From SZUA-359 sp039809125 (GTDB taxonomy: Bacteria; Patescibacteriota; Saccharimonadia; Saccharimonadales; Saccharimonadaceae): a stretch of 19,153 bases of DNA. The notes under the pieces are model-generated. The model was not told the origin of the DNA. It searched no databases and was given only the letters and a program-made list of their open reading frames with translations. Position 1 is the stretch's first letter, and each line of letters starts with the position of its first letter. The translations under genes were made by a program, and so were the position numbers. Shown here in pieces: positions 7,678 to 14,606 of this stretch. The stretch lies in the NCBI GenBank assembly GCA_039809125.1, contig JBDHUM010000020.1, positions 1-19,153 of the forward strand. Direction: 5' to 3'.

Positions 7678-8007
7678 TTACCAACTGCGCTGACGGAATG
7701 AATTTCCGCCGTCACGACCGCCTTGGTCACCACCAAAATCGCGCTTTGGGCGATCTTCACGTGGACGAGCTAGGCTGACATTGATAGCACGACCATCGAG
7801 CTCTTTACCGTTCAATTCGTCAACAGCTTTTTGGTTGTTGGCATCATCGACAAAGGTAACAAACCCAAATCCTCGTGAACGACCAGTGTCGCGGTCGGTT
7901 GCAACCTTTGCCCGTTCAACTTCGCCGATTGTCTCAAAAAATGCTTTAAGACTGTCGTCGGTTGTTGAATACGCAAGGCTACCGACAAATAGATTTTGCT
8001 TCTGCAT
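7678..8007 (-). CDS. Single-RRM RNA-binding protein with Gly/Arg-rich tail
   Basis: This 109-residue protein has one RNA recognition motif: RNP2 LFVGSL (6-11) and RNP1 RGFGFVTF (45-52), with the usual domain ending INVSLARP at about 75-82. The last 27 residues are Arg/Asp/Gly-rich (RPREDRPKRDFGG and so on), resembling the short disordered tails of bacterial and cyanobacterial Rbp proteins, which bind single-stranded RNA and are often cold- or stress-responsive. A purine-rich AGAAGAG precedes the ATG. The approximately 118 bases to the next gene upstream hold a probable leader and a weak CATAAT -10 candidate. RNA targets cannot be inferred. Confidence 0.93.
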   Translation of the reverse strand: MQKQNLFVGSLAYSTTDDSLKAFFETIGEVERAKVATDRDTGRSRGFGFVTFVDDANNQKAVDELNGKELDGRAINVSLARPREDRPKRDFGGDQGGRDGGNSFRQRSW

Positions 8008-8125
8008 GTACTCTTCTCTTCATTGTTTACTTCGCGTCAGATCGACCCGCTTATTATGTACAACTGGTGAGGAGTACTCGCTAGCTTCTGAACATCCTTA
8101 GTTAATCATATAACTAAAAAAATAG

Positions 8126-8365
8126 CTAGAGTAATAGCCGCACTAAAGCGATTAAGGCAACGGTTGCAAAAACGCCGTTTAAAAGTACAACTTGCCACAC
8201 TTTTGTGCGGAAAGCTATCCAAACAAGTCCAATAGAGCCAAAGAACATGCTGGCATGGTAGCGCCAATCATTATCAAATATACCCAAACTTAGCAAAATG
8301 TAACCGCCTAGTAGTATAGCGGTTCCTATCCAGCCGACAATTTGATCAAGTAGTGATGGTTTCAT
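8126..8365 (-). CDS. Small membrane protein, CBU_0592-like
   Basis: The chosen ATG at 8365 gives 79 residues with about three hydrophobic segments (roughly 7-27, 38-52 and 55-78). The pattern GWIGTAILLGGYILLSLG, then FFGSIGLVWIA and LLNGVFATVALIALV, resembles the CBU_0592 family of small membrane proteins of unknown function. The frame is open upstream to 8482, but the extra 39 residues are not membrane-like, and a -10 box sits just before ATG 8365. ATG 8410 is a second possibility. The gene reads towards the RRM gene. Confidence 0.65.
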   Translation of the reverse strand: MKPSLLDQIVGWIGTAILLGGYILLSLGIFDNDWRYHASMFFGSIGLVWIAFRTKVWQVVLLNGVFATVALIALVRLLL

Positions 8366-8374
8366 ACTTTTGTT

Positions 8375-8383
8375 AGCATAACA
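8375..8383 (-). promoter_or_regulatory. Extended -10 promoter for the gene starting at 8365
   Basis: On the minus strand TGTTATGCT carries an extended TG and the hexamer TATGCT (8380-8375). The ATG follows nine bases later, so any leader would be about three bases long. There is no Shine-Dalgarno. Confidence 0.4.
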
Positions 8384-8513
8384 TGCTTGCGCTTTTACGA
8401 GAAGAGCCATATAGTAGTAAGTGAGCTGGTACGCCAATGGGTACGATTGGCGTAGGCGAAAACAAACAATTCGATAACACAAAAACCGTGCCCGGGTGGG
8501 CGCGTAGCAGCTT

Positions 8514-8550
8514 GCACACCCCTCATTGCTTTTGTACGGAGGGGTTGTGC
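8514..8550. repeat. Inverted repeat overlapping the lipoprotein promoter
   Basis: GCACACCCCTC (8514-8524) pairs with GAGGGGTTGTGC (8539-8550) with a single bulged base and a 14-base spacer. The right arm ends exactly where the TATAAT box begins. No T-run follows, so it is not a typical terminator. It could be an operator, or a hairpin at the end of a transcript entering from the left. Confidence 0.6.
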
Positions 8551-8556
8551 TATAAT
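8548..8556 (+). promoter_or_regulatory. Extended -10 promoter for the lipoprotein gene
   Basis: TGCTATAAT is a perfect extended -10. A TTGCTT at 8526-8531 is a possible -35 at the long spacing of 19. Transcription would start near 8563, nine bases before the ATG at 8572, with AGAGAAGAAA as a weak purine-rich leader. Confidence 0.6.
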
Positions 8557-8571
8557 TCAGAGAAGAAAATT

Positions 8572-9069
8572 ATGTCAGAAAAATTGAGAAGTGTAATCCG
8601 ACCGTCTCTGCCGCTGATTATTGGTATATCGGCCATTACTGCATGTACTGGAGAAAGTGAGCCAGTGGCTAAACATGACACAGGGAGCGTAGAAGTGGGT
8701 ACTATGGCTAGTAATGATGGATACCAGTTACCGTGTATAGATAATCCGTGGGATGTCTATGCTCAAAATAGCGGCAATCCTCCAGGCGCTGTTGGCATGA
8801 ATGATGGTGGTGAGTCAGTGAGCCTGGCACCCAATAAAAAGCTTGAAGTTGTCGGTTGGGTTGCCACAAAAGAGGTAGTTTATCCGCAAAATGCGCCTGA
8901 ATTTAGAGGAGGTCATAGGATTGTAGTTTTGGTTGACGGTGTGCCAGTAGGAGTTGACAGTTCTGCACTACGCGGTTCTCCAACTGATCAAACTATGGAC
9001 GAAGAAGTACCTGGGATGGGTGGAGAGCCAGTCGATACTCCTGCTGAATGTGAAATAAAAGTGAATTAA
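8572..9069 (+). CDS. Small secreted lipoprotein, unknown function
   Basis: This 165-residue protein has a lipoprotein signal peptide: basic start (MSEKLRSVIR), hydrophobic core to about residue 23 and lipobox ITAC with Cys25 as the lipidated residue. The mature part is acidic and Ser/Gly-rich at first (CTGESEPVAKHDTGS), then contains a strand-rich stretch (LEVVGWVAT, HRIVVLVDGVPVGVDS). Two further cysteines, C55 and C160, could form a disulphide. The frame is open from 8437, but the -10 box at 8551 and the signal peptide place the start at 8572. I recognise no family. It has its own promoter and sits alone before tRNA-Ala. Confidence 0.8.
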   Translation: MSEKLRSVIRPSLPLIIGISAITACTGESEPVAKHDTGSVEVGTMASNDGYQLPCIDNPWDVYAQNSGNPPGAVGMNDGGESVSLAPNKKLEVVGWVATKEVVYPQNAPEFRGGHRIVVLVDGVPVGVDSSALRGSPTDQTMDEEVPGMGGEPVDTPAECEIKVN

Positions 9070-9092
9070 TACTTTCGCAGAGTTTGCTTGTG

Positions 9093-9101
9093 TGCGATAA
9101 T
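9093..9101 (+). promoter_or_regulatory. Extended -10 promoter for tRNA-Ala
   Basis: TGCGATAAT (extended TG plus GATAAT, hexamer at 9096-9101) places the transcription start about six bases before the tRNA. The -35 is weak. Confidence 0.5.
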
Positions 9102-9113
9102 ATATACCAACGC

Positions 9114-9189
9114 GGGGCATTAGCTCATTTGGTAGAGCGCTTCCATGGCATGGAAGAGGTGAGGAGTTCGAATCTCCTATGCTCCACCA
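9114..9189 (+). tRNA. tRNA-Ala(GGC)
   Basis: A complete cloverleaf: acceptor GGGGCAT pairs with ATGCTCC (one G-U), the D-arm has AGCTC/GAGC with TTGGTA in the loop, anticodon stem CTTCC/GGAAG with loop ATGGCAT gives anticodon GGC, and the T-arm is AGGAG/CTCCT with TTCGAAT. The CCA end is encoded. Confidence 0.97.
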
Positions 9190-9217
9190 CGCTTAGAGCT
9201 ATTGAATTTCCAGTTTT

Positions 9218-9673
9218 TTACTTTACGATACCTCTATCAAGTGCGATTTGATACGATTTCCAAAATTGTGAATGGAGGGGTGAAGGTAAATTCTTGCTTG
9301 TAAACCAGCCGATAGCGTCGATTTTATCTGGCTCACCAATTTTTATTTGATCGGGGTCAACGAGTACGGTATACATGATGGTAATCCAGTGAGTCTGTAT
9401 ATCATTCATTTGGCGAAATGCATCGTAGACGGTCAAAAACTCGATCTCGATCGGATTAGCTGTCAATTCTTCCTTAACTTCACGATAGACCGCCTGTTCA
9501 ATTGTCTCATCAAATTCAATGGCACCGCCACCAACATCCCATGTACCATGTTCATCGCGTGTTTTAACACTACGTTTGTGAAGCAGGATGTTACCTTTAC
9601 CGTCGTGAATGATAAAGCTAGCTGATACGCCAATATAATCAAAACCCCGACGATCAATAGCAGAAGTATGCAT
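9218..9673 (-). CDS. NUDIX hydrolase
   Basis: This 151-residue NUDIX protein has the box at about 50-72: GGAIEFDE followed by REVKEEL. The last conserved Gly is replaced (EELTA instead of EELG), a small departure from consensus that is tolerated in some members. It is preceded by ILLHKRS and TWDVGGG, and has WITIMYTV and IGWF strands later. The ATG at 9673 comes six bases after a TATGAT -10 and has no Shine-Dalgarno. It is divergent from typA and converges on tRNA-Ala. The substrate is unknown; it is not closely similar to the NUDIX protein at 6489. Confidence 0.9.
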   Translation of the reverse strand: MHTSAIDRRGFDYIGVSASFIIHDGKGNILLHKRSVKTRDEHGTWDVGGGAIEFDETIEQAVYREVKEELTANPIEIEFLTVYDAFRQMNDIQTHWITIMYTVLVDPDQIKIGEPDKIDAIGWFTSKNLPSPLHSQFWKSYQIALDRGIVK

Positions 9674-9679
9674 AGTTCT

Positions 9680-9688
9680 ATCATAACA
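9680..9688 (-). promoter_or_regulatory. Extended -10 promoter for the minus-strand NUDIX gene
   Basis: TGTTATGAT on the minus strand (hexamer 9685-9680). Six bases separate it from the ATG at 9673, so +1 would be the A of ATG. A -35 of TTATAT at 9708-9703 is weak and overlaps the opposite typA -10. Confidence 0.5.
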
Positions 9689-9700
9689 TGGGACATATTA

Positions 9701-9709
9701 TGATATAAT
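9701..9709 (+). promoter_or_regulatory. Extended -10 promoter for typA
   Basis: TGATATAAT is a perfect extended -10 (hexamer 9704-9709), which puts +1 near 9716. This makes the in-frame ATG at 9708 an unlikely start, since it would overlap the -10. The predicted 31-base leader begins with AAGGAGAGG. Confidence 0.65.
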
Positions 9710-9726
9710 GAAAATAAGGAGAGGTC

Positions 9727-9750
9727 GTGATAGCGATCTTGTTTTTATGA
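9727..9750 (+). CDS. Possible seven-codon leader ORF before typA
   Basis: GTG at 9727 opens a seven-codon ORF (MIAILFL) ending with TGA at 9748-9750. AAGGAG at 9716-9721 is at an ideal distance from the GTG but 25 bases from the typA ATG. The ORF stop overlaps the typA start as ATGA. Such an arrangement would let ribosomes load on the leader ORF and re-initiate on typA. Alternatively the leader has no function and typA initiates weakly by itself. Confidence 0.4.
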   Translation: MIAILFL

Positions 9751-11570
9751 CACAACCAGAAAAAATCCGAAATATCGCTATTATTGCTCACGTTGACCAC
9801 GGTAAAACTACTTTGGTAGATGGGTTAATGAAGCAGTCAAACACATTTCGCGATAATCAAGCAGAGATGGCGCAAGAGCTCATTATGGACAGCGGAGACC
9901 AAGAGCATGAACGCGGTATTACTATTACTGCTAAACAAACATCGATATTTCATGATGGCTTTAAGATAAATATTATAGACACACCGGGACACGCTGATTT
10001 TTCCGGTGAAGTCGAACGAACACTTAACATGGCGGATGGTGTTTTGCTGATTGTTGATGCTCAAGAAGGTCCGATGCCACAAACAAAATTTGTGCTAACA
10101 AAAGCGCTTGAATTGGGACTTCGACCGGTAGTTATTATCAACAAAATCGATAAGCCAGCTAGTCGCATTGCTGAAGTAGAAGACGAGATTGCCGATTTGT
10201 TTCTAGAACTAGCAACCACCGATGATCAGCTTCACTATCCCGTGTACTACGCAATTGGACGAGATGGCAAAGCCTGGAGTTCTGTGCCGAGCGACACAAG
10301 CGAGACTGTTGATCTCTCAGTTATTTTTGAAGCAATCCAAAATGATATCCCAGCGCCGAATGTGGTTGCTAATGGCGGCCTACAGCTACTTGTAACGAGT
10401 TTACAGTACGATAGTTTCGTTGGTAAATACGCTATTGGTCGTATCTCTCGTGGTATGGTTAAAAAAGCTCGACCAGTTACACTTATTAAGCGAGATGGCA
10501 CCAAGATAAGTGGGCGGATTGATGAAGTGTATGGGTATCGGGGATTGGTGCGAGAGGCGATTGGTGAAGCAGGAGCAGGTGATATTGTGGCTCTTACGGG
10601 GATTGCCGATGCGCATATCGGCGAAACAATTGCTGATGTCGATAATCCTGAAGCGTTGCCGCTGATTGATGTTGAGGCGCCTACGCTTAGTATGTATCTT
10701 GGACCCAACACGAGTCCTATGAAGGGCAGGGAAGGTGATTATAATACTAGTCGCCAAATCGGGGATCGTTTGAAAAAAGAACTTGAAACTAATGTGAGTC
10801 TACGTGTTGAAGAAAATGGTATCGGCTATAAGGTTTCGGGTCGTGGTGAACTGCATTTGAGTGTTTTGATCGAAACAATGCGGCGTGAAGGCTATGAATT
10901 TGAAGTTGGCCGCCCAGAGGTAGTGACGATAGAGGAAGATGGAATCACAAAAGAACCAGTAGAAGAGGTTTACATTGAAGTGGGCCAGGAGTTTGTTGGT
11001 GCAGTCAGCCAAGAACTTGGTATGAGACGCGCCGAGATGCGCGGTCAGGAACAAACCAGTAGCGGCAGCACTAGGCTTGACTATCTTTTGCCAACAAGAG
11101 CATTAATAGGGCTTCGTAACGTGTTGCTAACGACTACTAAAGGAACGGTAATTATGAATAGTCTGCCGCATGGTTACCAACCGATGGGGACAAAACTCCA
11201 ACAGTCTCGTAACGGTGTCTTAATTGCCTTTGAAACTGGTACAACTACTCCTTATGCCCTGCAGGCAGCCGAAGCACGGGGTGAGCTGTATGTCGGCGCC
11301 GGTACTGAGGTATATGCTGGTATGATTGTTGGATTAAATCGTCGCCAAGAGGACCTAGAAATCAATGTCTGTAAAGCCAAACATCTTACAAACATGCGCA
11401 GTAGCTCAAGCGATGGTGTGGTGCAGCTGACTCCTTATACCGATCTCAGCCTTGAGCAGTGTATTGATTTTATCGAAGATGATGAGTTGCTTGAGGTAAC
11501 GCCAAAAAATCTACGACTTCGCAAGCGCTATCTCGATGCAAACGAACGAAAACGCCATGCAAAAGCATAG
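9747..11570 (+). CDS. typA: Translational GTPase TypA/BipA
   Basis: TypA/BipA is a ribosome-binding GTPase of the EF-G family, involved in ribosome assembly and growth under cold or other stress. The chosen ATG gives 607 residues, the usual length. G-domain motifs are complete: AHVDHGKT (14-21), RGITI (56-60), DTPGH (78-82) and NKID (near 130). Domain II, two alpha/beta domains (for example SGRGELHLSVL) and the family-specific C-terminal domain (LIGLRN, RRQEDLEINVCKAKHLTNMR) follow. A start at 9708 would add 13 residues, but it overlaps the promoter. It is divergent from a NUDIX gene. The 3' end is followed by a structured intergenic region. Confidence 0.97.
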   Translation: MTQPEKIRNIAIIAHVDHGKTTLVDGLMKQSNTFRDNQAEMAQELIMDSGDQEHERGITITAKQTSIFHDGFKINIIDTPGHADFSGEVERTLNMADGVLLIVDAQEGPMPQTKFVLTKALELGLRPVVIINKIDKPASRIAEVEDEIADLFLELATTDDQLHYPVYYAIGRDGKAWSSVPSDTSETVDLSVIFEAIQNDIPAPNVVANGGLQLLVTSLQYDSFVGKYAIGRISRGMVKKARPVTLIKRDGTKISGRIDEVYGYRGLVREAIGEAGAGDIVALTGIADAHIGETIADVDNPEALPLIDVEAPTLSMYLGPNTSPMKGREGDYNTSRQIGDRLKKELETNVSLRVEENGIGYKVSGRGELHLSVLIETMRREGYEFEVGRPEVVTIEEDGITKEPVEEVYIEVGQEFVGAVSQELGMRRAEMRGQEQTSSGSTRLDYLLPTRALIGLRNVLLTTTKGTVIMNSLPHGYQPMGTKLQQSRNGVLIAFETGTTTPYALQAAEARGELYVGAGTEVYAGMIVGLNRRQEDLEINVCKAKHLTNMRSSSSDGVVQLTPYTDLSLEQCIDFIEDDELLEVTPKNLRLRKRYLDANERKRHAKA

Positions 11571-11576
11571 ATAATT

Positions 11577-11629
11577 TAGTCTAAGCAGACCGGCGGTGAT
11601 TTGCTACCGCCGTGCAAGCACTTAGTCTA
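11577..11629. repeat. Nested inverted repeat after typA
   Basis: The inner stem CGGCGGT/ACCGCCG (11591-11597 and 11606-11612) has an 8-base loop. The outer stem TAGTCTAAG/CTTAGTCTA (11577-11585 and 11621-11629) matches at 8 of 9 positions. An unpaired internal loop (5 and 8 bases) separates the two. A run of seven T's starts only about 15 bases after the outer stem, so it is a poor match to a classical terminator. The rest of 11630-11753 is T-rich and shows no gene. Confidence 0.5.
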
Positions 11630-11753
11630 GAAACTGAACTACTATTTTTTTACCCTTCATTCCTCATCCTTTTTATTTTAACCACCTTTTGTACTCTTAG
11701 CGTAGCACATGTTGTTTATGGTTGCAAGCATTATTTTATATAAGAATGAGCTG

Positions 11754-11759
11754 TATACT
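11754..11759 (+). promoter_or_regulatory. -10 box for the trehalase gene
   Basis: TATACT, with exactly six bases to the ATG at 11766. The -35 position (11731-11736, TTATTT) is weak. No Shine-Dalgarno lies before the ATG. Confidence 0.5.
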
Positions 11760-11765
11760 AGATGT

Positions 11766-13370
11766 ATGCGCAAGAGCATCAAAAAAGTTATTCCAAAAAC
11801 GAGCGATCGCCTCAAGACCGCTATTGCTCTGTCGGCAGGAGCTTTGGTGCGAACCGCAAAAAGCCCCGACGAAGCATATGGTGAGTTACTTGAGGATGTG
11901 CAACGATCTAATGTATTGGGCGACGGGAAATCATTTGTTGATCTCGTGCCACGCAATCGTGCTCGGTCTATTGCCCAGGACTATGCCATTGAAAAACAAG
12001 ACCCGCATTTTAATCTTCGTGATTTTGTTAATCGTCACTTTTATGAATTTAGTCCCCATAAAAAACGTAAGGTCTATAACCCTACTACGGATACTCTGAT
12101 TAACGATCATATTGAATTCTTATGGCATGAGCTTGAACGGCGAAATCGAGTCAATCGAGGATCACTCGTTGCGCTGCCGCACACCTATATTGTGCCTGGC
12201 GGAAGGTTTAACGAACAGTACTATTGGGACACATATTTTATTATGCTGGGGCTAGCATCGTCGAAACGCTGGGCGATTATTGAAAGTATGATGAAAAACT
12301 ATGCCTATATGATTCGTAAGTTTGGCTTTATTCCAACCGCTAACCGTACTTACTTTCTGTCACGTTCACAGCCGCCATTATTTTCGCACATGGTACGACT
12401 TTTAGCATCGCATAAGGGCAAAAGTCGGACATATCTTGAATACCTACCTTACTTACTAGTTGAGTATCAGTGGTGGATGAAAGGACGTCGCCGACTAGCA
12501 AAACAAGATCACAAAGCATTCGCCCGCGTAGTAGAAATGCCCAACTGTGTGCTACTGAATCGCTACTACGACAACAAAACCTCACCTCGTCCAGAGTCGC
12601 TTTACGAAGACACCTCGACCGCACAGGGCGCTGAGGGGAGACAAGCTGATCGATTGTTTCTTCACCTGCGTGCTGCAGCCGAAAGTGGTTGGGATTTTAG
12701 TTCACGCTGGATGCTTAACCCATATGATATTAAAACAATTCATACGGCTGATATTGTACCAGTTGATTTAAATTGTCTGTTATATGATCTAGAAATTTTA
12801 ATTGCTGAATCCTACGGTATTATGAAAAACAGCTACCTTGAGAAAAAATTTCGGTTGTTAGCGCAAAATCGGGCATATACGATCAATACCTATTGTTGGA
12901 GTCAAGAAAGAGACCACTACACGGACTATAACTTTCATCATTTTCATACCACATCTAGTATTAGCCTGGCTATGATGTTTCCGCTATTTTCTGGGATCGC
13001 TTCAAACAGTCAAGCGGAACATGTTGCGACGCTCGTTAAGCAAGATTTTCTTACAGCCGGAGGTGTTGTTACGACATTAGTAAACAGCGGACAACAATGG
13101 GATGCGCCGAATGGCTGGGCGCCGTTGCAATGGGTGACGGTTATTGGACTACAGAAATATGGATACTATGAGTTGGCAAGTGAAATAAAAAAACGATGGC
13201 TTCATCTTAACCAGACAGTATACCGAAATGAGCTGAAGTTGGTTGAGAAATATAATGTTTTTGGCGGCGGAGGGCTCGGTGGGGGCGGTGAATACCCACT
13301 ACAGGATGGGTTTGGTTGGACGAATGGGGTCTATGCTGCACTCAGTACTAATTTTGATGAATTAATGTAA
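11766..13370 (+). CDS. GH37 alpha,alpha-trehalase
   Basis: Trehalase hydrolyses trehalose to two glucose molecules. The 534-residue protein has both classical signatures: PGGRF followed by YYWDTYF (from about 144) and QWDAPNGWAP (from about 444). The catalytic acid Asp is expected in ESGWDFSSRW (about D310) and the base Glu in the Gly-rich GGGGEYPLQDGFGWTNGV (about E509). No signal peptide is visible, so the enzyme is probably cytoplasmic. ATG 11766 is preferred to the upstream ATG 11709 because a TATACT box ends six bases before it and the extra residues look non-coding. It converges on rarA with only 11 bases between the stops. The first 80 residues are basic and less typical. Confidence 0.95.
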   Translation: MRKSIKKVIPKTSDRLKTAIALSAGALVRTAKSPDEAYGELLEDVQRSNVLGDGKSFVDLVPRNRARSIAQDYAIEKQDPHFNLRDFVNRHFYEFSPHKKRKVYNPTTDTLINDHIEFLWHELERRNRVNRGSLVALPHTYIVPGGRFNEQYYWDTYFIMLGLASSKRWAIIESMMKNYAYMIRKFGFIPTANRTYFLSRSQPPLFSHMVRLLASHKGKSRTYLEYLPYLLVEYQWWMKGRRRLAKQDHKAFARVVEMPNCVLLNRYYDNKTSPRPESLYEDTSTAQGAEGRQADRLFLHLRAAAESGWDFSSRWMLNPYDIKTIHTADIVPVDLNCLLYDLEILIAESYGIMKNSYLEKKFRLLAQNRAYTINTYCWSQERDHYTDYNFHHFHTTSSISLAMMFPLFSGIASNSQAEHVATLVKQDFLTAGGVVTTLVNSGQQWDAPNGWAPLQWVTVIGLQKYGYYELASEIKKRWLHLNQTVYRNELKLVEKYNVFGGGGLGGGGEYPLQDGFGWTNGVYAALSTNFDELM

Positions 13371-13381
13371 ATTATTTACAC

Positions 13382-14551
13382 TTAATTACTTTCGTTGACT
13401 TCTTTTGGCAAAAAACCTTGCTCGGGTTTGAAACCAGGTTTCCATTTGTAACTTTTGCCATAGCCAAGGTCTTTCATAAGTTTAGTTGGTGCGTTTCGAA
13501 CATGAAGCGGTACTGGTGCGTCCGAATAACTTCTAGCGAGTGCTTTTGCATCAGTCATAAGATCAGCTACATCGCGCGATTTTGCTGAGCGCGCTAGAGC
13601 GATAGCACAGTGGTACAGGTTGTAGTTGGCCTCGGGCAAACCGATTCGCTCAACAGCATCGAAGGTAGCAACAGCTAACGCTAAGGCAGCGTTACCGGCT
13701 AGACCAATATCTTCACTGGCAAAAATTACCATGCGTCTGGCGATAAATTTTGGATCTTCACCAGCATCGATCATCCGTGACAGGTAATAAAGAGAAGCTT
13801 TTACATCAGAACCACGCATACTTTTGATAAATGCTGAAATAACATCGTAGTGCATGTCGCCTTTTTTGTCGTAACCTGGTAATTTTTTTTGAGCGGCCGC
13901 TTTTACAATCTCTAATGTGACTTTTTTACTATCAAAGCTGAGGGAGAGCTCAAGGTTACCGAGTGCTATGCGCGCATCACCGCCTGAAAGTTCGGCGATA
14001 TAATCCAGTGCAGCTTTTGAAACAACTGTTGATTTACTAATGTGTTTTAAAGCACGTTTTAAAATCTTGATCACCTCATCTTTTCGAAGAGGCTCTAGCA
14101 CGAGCACGCGCATACGGCTGAGTAATGGGGTGATTACTTCGAAACTCGGGTTTTCGGTGGTTGCTCCAATCAGTGTTATTAATCCTGATTCAACGTGCGG
14201 CAAAAACGCATCTTGCTGGGCCTTATTAAAACGGTGAATTTCATCTACAAATAGTATTGTTCGCTGTTTTAAATTCCAGTTTTGTTTGGCGTGCTCGACC
14301 ACAGTGAGCACATCTTTTTTGCCAGCAGTAACTGCACTTAGTTCAACAAAGTTGGCATTTACTTCGTTAGCGATAATACGAGCAAGGGTTGTTTTACCTG
14401 TACCTGGCGGTCCCCATAATATTAAACTGACCGGTTCTTTGTTTTTAACAATTTGCCGTAGTATCCCCCCTTGGGCTAGCAAATGAGATTGTCCGATCAC
14501 CTCATTAAGATTTTTCGGACGCATCTGCTCGGCTAGTGGTGTGCGTATCAT
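13382..14551 (-). CDS. rarA: Replication-associated recombination ATPase RarA (MgsA)
   Basis: RarA is an AAA+ ATPase related to clamp-loader subunits that acts at stalled replication forks. The 389-residue protein has LAEQMRPKNLNEVIGQ at the start, Walker A GPPGTGKT (47-54), Walker B FVDEIHRFNK (101-110), sensor 1 GATTENPSF (129-137), an SR pair (145-146), sensor 2 GGDAR and the MgsA C-terminal region with FIKSMRGSD and YLSRMIDAGEDPKFIARR. It is shorter than the about 440-residue E. coli protein. The ATG has no Shine-Dalgarno and lies six bases after a TATACT box. It is divergent from the alpha/beta hydrolase gene. Confidence 0.96.
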   Translation of the reverse strand: MIRTPLAEQMRPKNLNEVIGQSHLLAQGGILRQIVKNKEPVSLILWGPPGTGKTTLARIIANEVNANFVELSAVTAGKKDVLTVVEHAKQNWNLKQRTILFVDEIHRFNKAQQDAFLPHVESGLITLIGATTENPSFEVITPLLSRMRVLVLEPLRKDEVIKILKRALKHISKSTVVSKAALDYIAELSGGDARIALGNLELSLSFDSKKVTLEIVKAAAQKKLPGYDKKGDMHYDVISAFIKSMRGSDVKASLYYLSRMIDAGEDPKFIARRMVIFASEDIGLAGNAALALAVATFDAVERIGLPEANYNLYHCAIALARSAKSRDVADLMTDAKALARSYSDAPVPLHVRNAPTKLMKDLGYGKSYKWKPGFKPEQGFLPKEVNESN

Positions 14552-14557
14552 AACAAT

Positions 14558-14563
14558 AGTATA
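14558..14563 (-). promoter_or_regulatory. -10 box for rarA
   Basis: TATACT on the minus strand, six bases upstream of the rarA ATG. No good -35 is seen. It lies seven bases from the -35 of the divergent promoter at 14570. Confidence 0.45.
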
Positions 14564-14569
14564 GCTGGT

Positions 14570-14597
14570 TTGTAAGCAGAGAGGAATGACTTATAAT
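14570..14597 (+). promoter_or_regulatory. Promoter for the alpha/beta hydrolase group
   Basis: TTGTAA (14570-14575), 16-base spacer, TATAAT (14592-14597). The likely +1 near 14604 lies about three bases before the ATG at 14607, so the leader would be nearly absent. Confidence 0.55.
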
Positions 14598-14606
14598 AAC
14601 TACTGT

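Noticed and set aside
8098..8117. Hairpin TTAGTTA/TAACTAA as terminator for the gene ending at 8126
   Set aside because: On the minus strand the T-run lies before the hairpin, not after it, so it is not an intrinsic terminator.
8437..8571. N-terminal extension of the lipoprotein ORF from 8437
   Set aside because: It runs through the inverted repeat and the TATAAT box, and would bury the signal peptide 45 residues inside the protein.
9708..9746. ATG 9708 as typA start
   Set aside because: It overlaps a perfect extended -10, and the added 13 residues are not part of the TypA family N-terminus; the start at 9747 gives the usual length.
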